This document shows, piece by piece, positions 10,759 through 21,548 of a stretch of 64,000 nucleotides of DNA. Location of the stretch: NCBI GenBank assembly GCA_963575745.1, contig CAUYUJ010018482.1:519382-583381 (forward strand), written 5' to 3'. Each line of letters opens with the position of its first letter. Position 1 is the first letter of the stretch. The translations under genes and the position numbers were made by a program. A model generated the notes under the pieces. That model was not told the origin of the DNA. It did no database searches and saw only the letters and a list, made by a program, of their open reading frames with translations. This DNA comes from Prorocentrum cordatum. Lineage: Eukaryota; Sar; Dinophyceae; Prorocentrales; Prorocentraceae.

Positions 10759-10867
10759 TCGACTTCGTCCGCGCCGTGTCGCGGGTGGCGCCGAAGCTGT
10801 ACGTCTACGACATGCAGGCGATGCAGGAGACCGCCGGGGAGCCACGGCGATTATTTTGCAAACGATG
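10759..10867 (+). CDS. Exon-like island, unidentified product
   Basis: After a pyrimidine run ending in CAG (10746-10758) comes a well-composed open stretch. Part of it reads DFVRAVSRVAPKLYVYDMQ, followed by AMQETAGEPRRLFCKR and TGA. Its residue mix is unlike the surrounding low-complexity frames, which is why I list it. I do not recognise the protein. No upstream exon or donor site was found with confidence, so this may be a terminal exon, a retroposed fragment or chance. Confidence 0.3.
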
Positions 10868-11159
10868 AGCCTTTCGACGTTCGGGTCAGTCCTGTCCTTG
10901 CGGGCAGTGAGGCCCGCCCAATCAAGCCGTCCGATTGTTCATTCAGTCAAGCAGTCGGGATGATACCCACTCTGGTCTCGAAGGTGCTTCTGTATTCCTT
11001 AGGTGATTAATGGGTTCTCCCTTTGCGTTGCTAGTGCATCATGGCTCAACTCAGGCCTAAGATGGGCTCCGTTCCTTATCGAAGACGCATGCGGCGAGTC
11101 ACCCACAGCCGTTGTCCCTTTGAGGGACACCTGGGGGGGGAGAGGGGAAGAAGCAGCGG

Positions 11160-11835
11160 AGGGTGAGTAATGATCAGGCTGACGAGGAGGCCTCTTGAGA
11201 CTCTAAAGGGCCTGTTACGGGCCTCTTGGCGCCTTCTGGGGGCCGCCTGGGGGCCTCTTGGGACCATTTGGGGGCGTCTTGGAGCCATCTTTGGCCGTCT
11301 GGGGTACATCTTGGCCGACTTGGAGGACTTCTCAGACCGTCTTGGAGGCCGTACAGTGGGGACCCATGCCAAGAAACAACCTGCTTGCCTCCAGGGTGCC
11401 CTGGGTTCCTTGGGCTTCGATGGTTTTGCCATTGAAAGCGCGACGTTTCCACACCAAACATCCATGGACGTCCTGGGGTCTCAGGGTTGGGTTTCTCGCG
11501 GAAGGCTTCTTGTGGACTGGCCTCTATTGTATAGGGGTGGCGTGGCCGACTTGAAGGCCACCTTGAAGGCCATCTTGGACCGTCTTGGGGGGCTCTTGGG
11601 GCCTCTCGGGGGCTTCTTGGGGCCGCTCTGGAGGCCTCTAGGCTCTAGGAGGCCTCTTGGGAGCTCCGGGGAGCCCCTTGGGGTTGAGGACTCGAAATGT
11701 CTGGGGCCGTGTTTGGGCCCTCTGGGGCCGTCTTGGGCGCCTCTTGGGCCGTCTTGGTAACCTCTTGGGGACCTCTTGGGCCGTCTTGGGGCCACCTTGG
11801 AGGCCTCGGGGGCCGTGCGGGAGACTTTCGGCAGC
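11160..11835. repeat. Degenerate GGCC-GTCTTGG tandem array, block 1
   Basis: A degenerate ~18-30-bp motif, roughly GGGCCGTCTTGGGGGCCTCTTGG, repeats through the block. Smaller blocks recur at 12420-12560 and 14100-14280, and the complementary strand version fills 19740-20720. All six frames stay open (GPSWG- or PRRPK-rich) and none is taken as a gene. Confidence 0.75.
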
Positions 11836-11859
11836 CGTCGAGGGCGCGAGCGCCGAGAC

Positions 11860-12815
11860 CATTCAATACGTTTGGGGAGCAAAATAAAGAAACAAAAAAT
11901 GCTTGGGGAGCAAATGAGGCGTTCCAGAGACGGCCTCGCCTTTGAGAGGATCGAGTCAGTTGGAGCTTGTTTTCTTCTTTGCTGTTTTTTGCCGATCGGC
12001 GCGGGCCCTCGCACCCCCCACCCCCCCTACGGAGTTGATCTTGGCGGTTTCTGGCGCCTGCTTCGAGCAGCTGGGGTCTCCCCCACAATGGACGCACGGT
12101 TCCAGACAGTCGCACTAAGCAGAGGTCAGGAGCCAGACCCCACCCCCCTCCTCCCGCCCAATGCCGAAACGCCGAATAAAACAACGTGCGCCAAATGAGG
12201 CGTTCAAGAAACGGCCTCGCCTTCGAGGATCGAAGGAGTTGGCATCTCTCCCTCGGCGGAAGTCGGCGGACGGCCGGCAGAAGGGCGGCGGAAGTAAAAC
12301 GAGGCCGCCTTCGCGGGCGGAAGCCAGCAGAAGCCAACGGAAGTACAAATCGGTCTCCCAAGAGATGGCAGGGTTTTCTTTGTTCAGGGTTCCGGAACCT
12401 GCCAGATGGTTCCTGCCTCTTTGAATCCTGTTGTGGGCACTCTTGGAGGCTCGTTAGGGCGTCTTGGCAGGCTTCTTGGACCATCTTGGGGCCATCTTGG
12501 TCATCTTGAGGACAATCTTCGACCGTCTTGGGCCGTTCCGTTGGGCCATCTTGACACTGTTGGACTCGGGCAGTTTGGGTTCCAGGGTTCCTCCGCGGCC
12601 CACCAACCAACCCGAAGGCCCCAATTTGCCCTCCATTCCCAGTTGGGGGGGATCGTCGGGGAACATTGCAAAAACACGTGTGGCACCCGGAAAACCCCCT
12701 CAATCCCGAAATCTGTGTTTTCGGGTCGGGCTAGGGTGGTCTAGTAGGTAGTCAGAGCACTTGGAACTGTTTGTTCCCCAAGCTGTTGTGGAAACTTTTG
12801 AGGGAACACTTGGGC
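11860..12815. other. Stretch without gene; ~55-bp direct repeat and small GTCTTGG block
   Basis: A segment around AAATGAGGCGTTCAAGAAAC followed by CGGCCTCGCCTT appears at about 11912-11965 and again at 12187-12245. A short GTCTTGG array lies at 12420-12560. Nothing else is supported. Confidence 0.45.
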
Positions 12816-12819
12816 GAGG

Positions 12820-12914
12820 AAGAGATGATGGTGATGACGATGATGATGATAATGACGATGACGATGACGATGATGATCATGATGCTGATGACGATGATCT
12901 TGATCATGCTGATC

Positions 12915-12971
<57 letters not shown>

Positions 12972-12978
12972 TCGGTGG

Positions 12979-13012
<34 letters not shown>

Positions 13013-13234
13013 AATGATGGCGATGATAATGATGCAGACGCTGATGTTGATGCTGCTGATGATGATGATGGTGATGACGACGACGATGATGATGACGCTG
13101 CTGCTGAAAATAATGATGATGATGACGGTAGTGGTGGAGGTGGTGATGATGATGTTGTTGCTTCTGATGATGATGGTGGTGATGATGACGATTATGATGG
13201 AGATGATTGTGATGATGATGATGATGCTGACTAA

Positions 13235-13268
<34 letters not shown>

Positions 13269-13275
13269 CTGATTC

Positions 13276-13307
<32 letters not shown>

Positions 13308-13884
13308 CGGACGTGGCTGTGGACGATGATGATAATTATGATTGCGATGCTGATGCTGATGATGAGGATGATGATGATGAGGATGATGTGGATGGTGCAA
13401 ATGATGATGAGGACGATGGTGAATCTGATGCTGATGATGAGGATTCTGATGATGGCGATGATGATGCTGATGATGGTGATGCTGATGGTGTTCGTGGTAC
13501 TGACAACGACAATGCTTATGATGAGGATGATGATATTCGTGATGCTGATGCTTATGGTGATGATGATGCTGATGATACTGATGATGATGATGACGACCAG
13601 GATGATGATGATGATGATGTTGATGATGATGATGCTGATGATGCTGATGATGCTGATGATGATGATGCTTCTGATGATGATTATGATGTGGCTGCTGATG
13701 ATGGTGGTGATGATGATGCTGTTGTTGATGATGAAGATGCTGTTGATGAGGATGGCGGTGATTTTGATGTTGATGATGATGCTGATGCTGATGCTGATGA
13801 TGTTGATGTTGATAACGGATGATGCTGAGGTTGCTGATGATGTGATGATGATGATGATCATGATGTTGATGATGATCATGATGC

Positions 13885-13920
<36 letters not shown>

Positions 13921-13990
13921 CGCTGATGCTGATGATGATGCTGATGTTGCTGATGTTGTTGGTGATGATGCTGATGTTGATCATGATGAG
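12820..13990. repeat. GAT/GCT trinucleotide array, ~1.17 kb
   Basis: Mostly GAT triplets with GAC, GCT and GTT variants, the longest microsatellite in the window. It holds triplet phase almost throughout, so long Met-, Asp- and Ile-rich frames exist on both strands. These are artefacts. Confidence 0.9.
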
Positions 13991-14099
13991 GAGGCGAGGG
14001 ACCCTCTGGGGGGCTTCTGATGCAGTTTTGGGGCTCTCGTCGGTTGTCGGAAGCCTGAAAAGGCGAGAAAGAAAAGACTGCGAGAGGTTATGAGAAATC

Positions 14100-14280
14100 A
14101 GTGGCTTGAACCTCCTGGAGGTTCTCTTGGAGCCCTGTTGGGGCGTCTCGGGCCGTCTCTGATGGCACATTGGGCCCTCTTAGGGCCATCTTTGCCGTCC
14201 TGGGGGCGTCTTGCCGGCGTCATCTTGGGCCAACTTGACCATTTGGGAGGTCCTCTTGGAACCATCCTGTGCGGGAAAGG
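14100..14280. repeat. Degenerate GGCC-GTCTTGG tandem array, block 3
   Basis: Same motif and orientation as the 11160-11835 block, with CTCTTGGAGCC, GTCTCGGGCCGTC and GGGCGTCTTGCC variants. Confidence 0.6.
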
Positions 14281-14396
14281 CGATGGGAGCGGGTCAAGGC
14301 AACGCACGTGCCTCTAGATGTAGCTACGTCGCAGGCGACTTCTCGCCCCCCATCCCTGAGCTCCGCCCATGAAGTTTGGCTGCTCAGAAGAATGGA

Positions 14397-14655
14397 GGAA
14401 CTCGGGGATACGCCCCCAATGCGCCCACATCGAAGACGGACGCCCCCCCGTTGCATTATCCACGAGTCTGGCCCCAGCTGTTTGATTCATCTCGGAAGCC
14501 CGACAAAGTCGGGGATTGGGGTCGCAGGGGGAACTCGGGGATACGCCCCCGATGCGCCCACATCGAAGACGGACGCCCCCCCCGTTGCATATTCACGAAT
14601 CTGGGCCCAGCTGTTTTGTCCATCGGAAGTCCGACAACGTCGGGGATACGTATAT
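14397..14655. repeat. Two tandem copies of a 133-bp unit
   Basis: GGAACTCGGGGATACGCCCC begins at 14397 and again at 14530. Each unit runs through CATCGAAGACGGACGCCCCC, TTGCAT, a CAGCTGTTT block and a GGAAG-CCGACAA-GTCGGGGA block. The second unit is slightly shorter. No coding is inferred. Confidence 0.8.
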
Positions 14656-14682
14656 ATATCGATGCCCAAAGCACGAATACAC

Positions 14683-15708
<1,026 letters not shown>

Positions 15709-15976
15709 CTCCAACAGGGAGAGGACCAGGTGGAAGAACAGAAGGTGGAGGACGAGGGAGGAGGGAGGAGGAGGACGAGTAACAGGAGAAGCAGGAGGCG
15801 AGGGGGGAGATGGAAGAGGAGGGGGAGGATGAGGGAGAGTAAGATGAGGAGGAATACTTCTCGGGTCACAGCCCGCTGTGACAGACCATGTGTCTGCGGC
15901 TGTTCGGTGCCAGCATCTCAAGACCGCGGCTTCGTGTTTTGGGCGTTTTGGGGGGTCGCTGGGGGGGGGGGACCGA

Positions 15977-15978
<2 letters not shown>

Positions 15979-16020
<42 letters not shown>
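15979..16020. repeat. TA dinucleotide run
   Basis: About 36 bp of alternating AT followed by AATATACACATACATACATAC. A similar run follows a G-run at 22412-22460. Both loci have GGGGGGGG-cGACC just before the AT run. Confidence 0.85.
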
Positions 16021-16046
16021 CACATACATACATACCCCACGTTCTT

Positions 16047-16172
16047 GGCACCGCTCGGACGTGTGCATTTTTCTCGGCGGGGACCATCTTGGGCACCCTG
16101 CATGATTCTGCGAATGAAGAAACACGCGCGAAACCAAACAATGCACGGGGAATGGACGTCTGAGCGATGGCA
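16047..16172. mobile_element. MITE-D copy 2
   Basis: The left end is GGCACCGCTCGGACGTGTGCA and the right end GAATGGACGTCTGAGCGATGG, with CTCGGCGGGGACCAT and CACGCGCGAAACCAAACAATGCA inside. The terminal inverted repeat is about 16 bp with one or two mismatches. It is non-coding. Confidence 0.6.
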
Positions 16173-16194
16173 GGCGTCAGGATTTCTTATCGTC

Positions 16195-16571
16195 CCCAGA
16201 CCCCGACGCCACGATGTCTCCACAGCGTGGGCCCCGGTGGTCTGGATCATCGTGGGCCCTGGAAGCGACAGGGCCGTTTCTTTACCAGCTCCGCTTTGCC
16301 GCGTTTTTGTCGGTTCCGACGCCGTTTTTTTTCTGGTTCCGTCGCCGTTTTTGCCTTGGTCCCGGCTCCAGTTCTGATCCCGGGGCCGTTATTTGCCCTT
16401 TCCAGTCGCCGTGTTTGTTTGCTTTTTCCGTTTTCAAGAGGCACTTCTCTGCGGAAGCGGTGAAGCAACGGCCCGGCCGCTTCTGAGGCCCACTGAGGTC
16501 TGGACCTTTCGCCCCGGGGCGCGGGCCCCTCCTCCCGAGCTGTGTCTCCGGGAGCGGAGAATGGCAGAAAC
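16195..16571. other. Repeat G-like start, then stretch without gene
   Basis: About 16195-16270 matches the CCCCGACGCCACGATG...GTGGTCTGGA start of repeat G (see 33625-33785). The rest is GTTCC/GTTTTT-rich and shows no gene. Confidence 0.35.
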
Positions 16572-16728
16572 ATATCAAACTCGGAGGTCCCGCGCGGATC
16601 CCTCGGCTCCGCGCTGGGCCCCCCTCCTGGTGCGCGGAGCGCGCCAGGGGCGGCGCTGGAGGCGCCGCCAGGGGGGAACAGCGCGGATCCGAGGGATCCG
16701 CGCGGACCTCCGAGTTTCATGTTTATGC
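16572..16728. mobile_element. MITE-E copy 1 (hairpin element)
   Basis: AAACTCGGAGGTCCCGCGCGGAT at the left faces ATCCGCGCGGACCTCCGAGTTT at the right, a near-perfect inverted repeat of about 20 bp. The centre has GCGCGGAGCGCGCC and GGCGCCGCC. The unit recurs at 19275-19432, 34850-35008, 37645-37812 and partly at 59735-59792. It is inferred to be a hairpin-forming non-autonomous element. Confidence 0.65.
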
Positions 16729-16740
16729 CAGCCTTTGCCC

Positions 16741-16868
16741 TGGCATCGCTCGGACGTGTGTTTTTTTTTTCTCGGCGAGAACCATCGAGGATCATCCTGG
16801 ACCATCGAGCAACACAAACACGCACGAAACCGACAAATGCACGGGAAATGGACGTCCGAGCGACGGCA
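16741..16868. mobile_element. MITE-D copy 3 (uninterrupted, 128 bp)
   Basis: It begins TGGCATCGCTCGGACGTGTG and ends ATGGACGTCCGAGCGACGGCA, so ~17-bp ends are inverse complements with one mismatch. The middle has CATCGAGGATCATCCTGGAC and AACACGCACGAAACCGACAA-like blocks. This copy is the reference that shows the 6801-7126 copy is split by MITE-B. Confidence 0.7.
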
Positions 16869-17008
16869 AGTTGCTCCCCTGGAAGTCTCCACCGCGTGGG
16901 CCCCGTGGTCTGGGGACCCTTCCACCCCCCAGGCGCCGGCTCCTCCTCCCGAGCTGCGTTTCGACGGCCCCGGGGCCCCGACCAAGGCCCCCCCCATTAC
17001 GGGACGCG

Positions 17009-17085
17009 AAAACGACCACAGCCACTGGTTTTCTTTTGTTGCCGCCTTCCAGCCAGCAGAAACAAAGCAGTGGTTGTGTAAATTT
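17009..17085. mobile_element. MITE-F copy 1 (hairpin, ~77 bp)
   Basis: AACGACCACAGCCACTG at the left and CAGTGGTTGTGTAAATTT at the right are imperfect inverse complements around a GCCGCCTTCCAGC centre. It is in inverted orientation relative to the copy at 17104-17186. Confidence 0.6.
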
Positions 17086-17103
17086 TTGTTGAGCATGGCG
17101 CCA

Positions 17104-17186
17104 GGGAAATGACCACAACCACTGCTTCTTTTTCGGCCAGCTGGAAGGCGGCGCAAACAAGAAGCAGTGGCTGTGGTCATTTTCCC
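17104..17186. mobile_element. MITE-F copy 2 (hairpin, ~80 bp)
   Basis: GGGAAATGACCACAACCACT at the left faces AGTGGCTGTGGTCATTTTCCC at the right, an inverted repeat of about 27 bp with one substitution and one extra T. The loop carries CAGCTGGAAGGCGGC. Copy 1 lies 20 bp upstream in the opposite orientation. Confidence 0.7.
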
Positions 17187-17483
17187 GTCCCGCACCCATG
17201 GAGGCCTCCACTGGCCCGCACGGCTCTCGGCCGTGTGACTCTCTTCCCCGCGGCGCGAGGGTGCCTCCGCCAGTGGCTGCCGCATAGCCGAGGCGCTCAA
17301 GCAAGGGCCACTTCTGCTGGGCTCGTCTCGATTCCTCCACTTCGATTCGATTGGGTTTCGATGGCTTCCGATTCCGACTCGATTCGATTTGGGATTCCGA
17401 TTTGGGCTCCGATTTCCCACTGGAGGCACACTAGCCTCCCGATTTCCGCCGTCTCGACTTTTCCCGACTCGGCTGCCGATTTC

Positions 17484-17522
17484 GACGCGTGCATTTCTCT
17501 CGGCGGGGACCATATTGGGTTG
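17484..17522. repeat. MITE-D left fragment abutting MITE-A
   Basis: GACGCGTGCATTTCTCTCGGCGGGGACCAT matches the left part of MITE-D and stops where MITE-A starts at 17524. The right part is absent. The preceding 17330-17480 is a loose GATTC-rich tandem. Confidence 0.4.
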
Positions 17523-17523
17523 A

Positions 17524-17680
17524 GTCGGGCTTGTCCCTCTACAGGAGGAGTACTCCCAAATAGTCAAAAAATAGTCAGGGGACGATTTTCTGACCATTGT
17601 TGAGGATTTGCTCGGGGTCTTTTTGTTGATCATCTTTTATTTGTCGTCCAAAAGTCCGCCTTTAGGGGGTCACGCCCGAC
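17524..17680. mobile_element. MITE-A copy 3 (complete, 157 bp)
   Basis: It starts GTCGGGCTTGTCCCTCTACA and ends with TTAGGGGGTCACGCCCGAC. It contains AATAGTCAGGGGACGATTTT as in copies 2 and 5. No convincing flanking duplication was found. Confidence 0.75.
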
Positions 17681-18340
17681 CTAAGACAAGGGCCGCTTCT
17701 GGTTCAGGAGGGGGGGGGGGGGCGGCTGTCGGGCCGTGCTCCCCGCCTCTCGGTCGGTGGGCTTCTCTCTTCGCGGCGAGCGGCGGCGAGCCCGGGGGTG
17801 AAGGCGACGAGAGAGGGGGGGATGGCAGGGCCTCCTCAGAGGGCGCGCGGGGCTCTGCAGACGGCCCCCACCTCCGCGCGCCTTTGGAGGAGCCGTCCGT
17901 GGCTTCGGGAAGCGGGCCCGCCAGGATTCTCTGGGATGGGGCGGGGGCCTCCGAGGAGCCCCGCCGCCCTCCGAGGAGGCCCGTCGATGGTCCTCAGGAC
18001 GCGCGTCAGCCCACTGTGCGTGGTTTCCCCGCTCAGCCCCACGGGGGGATCATCGCATCACCTGGATCGCCCCGAGCGGTCTCGATGGAAAAACACACGT
18101 TGGCGCTAACCCACGTTCTTGGGATCATCGAGCCTGCCCCCCCTCGCCTTCCGCCTGCGCCCGCCGCCGGCTTGTGGTGGTGCGATGGTTTCACTGCGCC
18201 GTCGCTGCACGACGGAACCAGGCAGCTGTGACTGCGCAGTTGTTTCCCGCCCGGCTCTGGTCGAGGACGTGTCTAATTAGTGACTTCTAGATTCGAGCCT
18301 CGGTGGCTACGCTTTGCTCAGCAAGTTCGGAAGAGGTCCA
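17681..18340. other. Stretch without recognisable gene
   Basis: GC-rich, G-run bearing (17708-17722), with overlapping open frames on both strands. No domain or repeat family is recognised. Confidence 0.3.
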
Positions 18341-18372
18341 TGCATGCATGCATGCACGCATGCATGCACGCT
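18341..18372. repeat. ATGC tetranucleotide run
   Basis: CATGCATGCATGCATGCACGCATGCATGCACGC, a self-complementary tetranucleotide run. Confidence 0.9.
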
Positions 18373-18502
18373 TGCAGTTGCTTATGCAAAGTGGGTGCAA
18401 TCGCGCGCTGCAATGGCAACGATGCTCGACACGTTGTCTCATCGCCTCGACGGCGAAACCTGCCCCCAGAGACGGACCCAGACATCCTGTCGCTCCTATT
18501 TC

Positions 18503-18640
18503 TTCGATGCGTGGGCCCCAGAGGTCTGGACCACTTCCCCAGGGCCGGGCTTTCGCCCCGAGTAGTTTTCTCGTTTCTGACGGTCCTGAGGCCCGGCGAG
18601 GCAACTTGGAGGCCGAGAACGGCCAGAAGCTGGCCGCTAT
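18503..18640. repeat. Repeat G copy 2
   Basis: It shares GCGTGGGCCCCAGAGGTCTGGAC, CTTCCCCAGGGCC, TTTCTGACGGTCCTGAGGCCCGGC and GGCCGAGAACGG in order with 33625-33785 and, inverted, with 61485-61615 and 61885-62025. It is non-coding in all copies. Confidence 0.55.
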
Positions 18641-18689
18641 CACTTGTTCGGAGCGTCGGATCTTTGGGGAGAGCGGGCGCCACCAGCGT

Positions 18690-19216
18690 CGCCGAGGCGC
18701 ACCTGCGGGCGCGGACGGCGGAGGAACTGAGGGCCATCGGGGAGGAGCTGGGCCAGTTCTGGCAGCACTTCGGCGCCTGCGGCGGCCTGGCTGCTCCCGC
18801 AGGCGCTCCAGTGCCGCTGCCCCCCCTCTCAAAGCGGGATGGGGGGGGGGGGGGCCCTCGAGGTGGAGGAGCCACGAGGACGGGGGAACATCAGAACTGC
18901 ACAGAGTCATCCCGCACCGTAGGTATGAGCGACCTTCCCAGGCTGCCCTTGCATCCTTGTCCCTTCGGCCCATCCTTGGCAACTTTCCCTTCTCAGCCTC
19001 ATTCGAAAAACGCCGCGGCCCTCCAAGGCCGTTGCATCCTCACGGCGCACCCTTCTTATGCGGACTGGGCCACCAAAGAGTGGCTCCGGGTACATGGCCC
19101 GCAAGAGGCTGCTCGATGGTCTGCATCCCGTCGACGGGAAGCCGTTTCACGACATCGAGCATTTTCAGGCATTCCAGAGACACCAGAAGGCCAGAGCCTC
19201 CAGCTACAGAGGCTGA
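18690..19216 (+). CDS. Probable exons of an unidentified spliced gene
   Basis: Two exon-like segments fit a short intron. The last segment (18997-19216) follows a pyrimidine tract ending TTCTCAG. It reads through MRTGPPKSGSGYMARKRLL and DGLHPVDGKPFHDIEHFQ to TGA at 19214-19216, with an internal ATG at 19058. Its composition and codon use look like protein rather than repeat. A GTATGAG donor at about 18921 would define a 75-bp intron and join in phase with HEDGGTSELHRVIPHR. Further upstream, AEELRAIGEELGQFWQHFG (about 18720-18775) also looks coding, but a long G-run (18841-18853) puts it in another frame. I do not recognise the protein; the exon joins are inference. Confidence 0.35.
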
Positions 19217-19274
19217 AGGCCATTGCGTTCGCCGACTTCGGAGCGGCGCACCTTCTGCCCATGAGCGGAAATCC

Positions 19275-19432
19275 TTTCCAGGGGGTCTGTTCGGATTTCT
19301 CGACTCGGCGCGGGGTCCCCGCCCTCCCGGCGTGCGGAGCGCGACGCCAGGGTCGGCGCCCGAGGCGCCGCCACGGGGTCCCGGCGCCGATCCAAGACCT
19401 CCGCGCGGGGTCTCAGAGACACATGTGGTGAT
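19275..19432. mobile_element. MITE-E copy 2
   Basis: It has the central block GCGGAGCGCGACGCCAGGGTCGGCGCCCGAGGCGCCGCC and an ATCCAAGACCTCCGCGCGGGGTC right side like the 16572-16728 copy. The left terminus is more diverged. Confidence 0.45.
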
Positions 19433-19739
19433 GCAGTTTTTTTTTTTGCCTCGGGGGGGGAGGGCGAGGATGAGGCCTTCTCTCCACTTTTCTAATCTAC
19501 TTCCCCAGGTGAGAATTATGACCCGCAGCCCAAGCACGGTGGCGGGATGGGGCGAAGGCCATTCGATCCGCCGCCCCCTGTTGATTCATCAAAGGGGTGC
19601 CCGGCGTGCCAGACTATATGGGTTTTGGTGTTGGCTTTTTTTCCAAAAGAACTCCCCCTGGGGCTTCGGCCCGTCCCGCCGGCCACCCAAAAAGGCGCTC
19701 AAAACGCATCCTTCGTGCCTCTGTTTCCTCCAGTTGGCC

Positions 19740-20720
19740 CAAGATGGTGTCCAAGACGGCCAAGATGGCCCAGGATCGCCCCCAAAAAGTTTGCAAGACG
19801 GCCCAAGATGGCCTCCAAGACGGCTAAGATGGCCCCAAAATGCCTCCAACACGGCCCAAGATGTACCCAAGACGGCCTACGACGGCCTAGCAGGCCCGCA
19901 AGAGGCCTCCAAGACGGCCCAAAAGCCCTCCAAGACGTCCTGCAGGAAGGCCCGAAAGGGCCGACATCATTGATTGTCCTTAGGTTTCTGAAGGATTTTG
20001 GCATTTGCGCTTTTTCGGCTTTCTGACGGCCCAAGACGGCCCAAGAGGCCCCCAAGATCGCCCAAGAGGCTTCCAAAAAGGCCCCATGACGACCCAAGTG
20101 GCCTCCAAGACGGCCCCAAGAGGGTCCCAACAGGGCCCAACAGGCCTCCAACACACCCAAGATGGCCTCCAAGACGCCCAAGATGGTTTCCAAGACGGCC
20201 CCGAAGAGCCCCAAGAGGGCCCCAAATCGGCCCAGAAAGGCCCCCAAGGCTGCTCCCGACGGCGTCAGACGTGCCAGGAACCAACCAAGATGGCCGAAGT
20301 TGGCTCGAAGCTGGCCCAAAACGGCCCAAGAGGCCCCCAAGAGGGCCTCCAGAAAGGCCAGAGAGGAGAGCAAATTGATGTTCCGTAGGTTTTTGACGGA
20401 TTTTGTCTTTTGCTTTTTTTCGGCCTTCCGACGGCCCGAGACGGCCCAAGAGCCCCCGAAGATCGCCGGAAGATCGCCCAAGAGGCCTCCACAATGGCCC
20501 CAGAACGGCCCAAGAGGGCCCCAAGACGGCCCCAAGAGGCCCCCGAGACAGCCCAAGAGGTTTTTAAGACGCCCAAGGTGGGCCTCCAGAACGGCCCTGG
20601 GGCATTCCAAGAAGGCCCCAAGTCGGCCCATAGAGGCCCCCTAAACGGTTTCCGACGGTGTCAGACGGACCAGGAGCCTACCAAGACGGTTGAACATGGC
20701 CTTAAGATGGCCCAGGACGG
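19740..20720. repeat. Degenerate CCAAGACGGCC array with ~395-bp higher-order period
   Basis: This is the complementary-strand form of the GTCTTGG motif (CCAAGACGGCCCAAGAGGCC). Landmarks repeat about 395 bp apart. GGCGTCAGACGTGCCAGGAACC near 20263 pairs with GGTGTCAGACGGACCAGGAGCC near 20658. TTAGGTTTCTGAAGGATTTT near 19981 pairs with GTAGGTTTTTGACGGATTTT near 20386. Minus-strand frames over 300 codons (GPSWGPLG-type) are rejected as coding. A smaller array in the GTCTTGG orientation lies at 30820-31260. Confidence 0.75.
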
Positions 20721-20726
20721 CCCAAG

Positions 20727-21548
20727 ATGTCTGGCGACCAGGAGGAGTACGACAGGCTCCTCGCCTTCGAGAAGAAAGATATGCTCAAGCTCATGGCCGA
20801 GGCGCGCGCTGCAGCGGGCGCGCACGGCGATGCCGGGGATGGCGCCGCTGCCGCCGCCGCGGGCGGCGCGCCAGCTGGCGCCGCGGCGCCGGCCAGTCGG
20901 GCGGCCTTGGGGCCGCGCCCGAGGACGACGAGCCGCCGCGGCGGCGCCGACGTCGCGGACGAGGAGGGCGTGTTCGGCTTCGGCGGCGGCATGGCCGCGA
21001 CCGAGCCGACGCCGCCCAAAGGGCTGACGGCGGCGCGGAACGCCCGCGTGGAGCAGCTCATCAAGTCCGAGACCAACACGGGCATGATTGTGCCGTGGCA
21101 GGCTGGCGCTGCCCCGGGGCCGAGCGGCAGCGCGAGCGCGCCGAATGGCGAGGCGGCGCCCGCTGACGCCGCGCCCGAGGTGCAGCCCCAGATCGCCGGT
21201 TGCCACGGCGCTCTCCCTGAGGAGGACCATCGCGAGCAGATAGCGATCTTCCGCGGCCTCGCCAAGGCCCACCGCGGCGCGCACGAGGACCTGGTCACCC
21301 CGCCCAGGAAGACCAGGAAGACGGGCTTGGCGTGCGGCGGGCCGCTCTCGCCCGTCGACCTCCAGGAGCAGCGGGCGATCTTTGCGTCGATCGTGTCGCA
21401 GGCGCATGGGGAAACCATTGCGATTTACGACGGAGACGTCGACTTGGGCGCAGAGATGGAGGCCATGCTCGAGGCCGATCTGCCTGGTGGCGATGCCGAA
21501 CAGCTTGGTGGTGGCGCGGCCGAGCAGCCTGATAGCGATGCCGAGTGA
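20727..21548 (+). CDS. Unrecognised Ala/Gly/Glu-rich protein, 273 aa
   Basis: A single open frame runs from an ATG (CCAAGATGTCT) to TGA. The start codon lies in the last unit of the preceding CCAAGATGGCC array, so the initiator may derive from the repeat. The first ~20 residues (MSGDQEEYDRLLAFEKKDML) are charged and helix-like. Residues ~30-65 are Ala/Gly-rich. Two related segments, EQIAIFRG (from E170) and EQRAIFAS (from E214), are spaced 44 residues apart. The C-terminus is acidic and Gly-rich. There is no signal peptide, membrane segment or domain I recognise. GC-rich third positions and lack of stops fit real dinoflagellate coding sequence. It could be a stand-alone gene, or a gag-like first ORF of the decayed retroelement that follows. 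That link is unproven. Confidence 0.55.
   Translation: MSGDQEEYDRLLAFEKKDMLKLMAEARAAAGAHGDAGDGAAAAAAGGAPAGAAAPASRAALGPRPRTTSRRGGADVADEEGVFGFGGGMAATEPTPPKGLTAARNARVEQLIKSETNTGMIVPWQAGAAPGPSGSASAPNGEAAPADAAPEVQPQIAGCHGALPEEDHREQIAIFRGLAKAHRGAHEDLVTPPRKTRKTGLACGGPLSPVDLQEQRAIFASIVSQAHGETIAIYDGDVDLGAEMEAMLEADLPGGDAEQLGGGAAEQPDSDAE

Noticed and set aside
12771-14170. Reading frames over 400 codons across the GAT array
   Set aside because: They consist of Met/Asp/Ile/His runs that follow from triplet repetition, and both strands are equally open.
19699-20631. 310-codon minus frame and overlapping plus frames in the CCAAGACGGCC array
   Set aside because: Low-complexity GPSWG/PRRPK repeats open in many frames; the array explains them.
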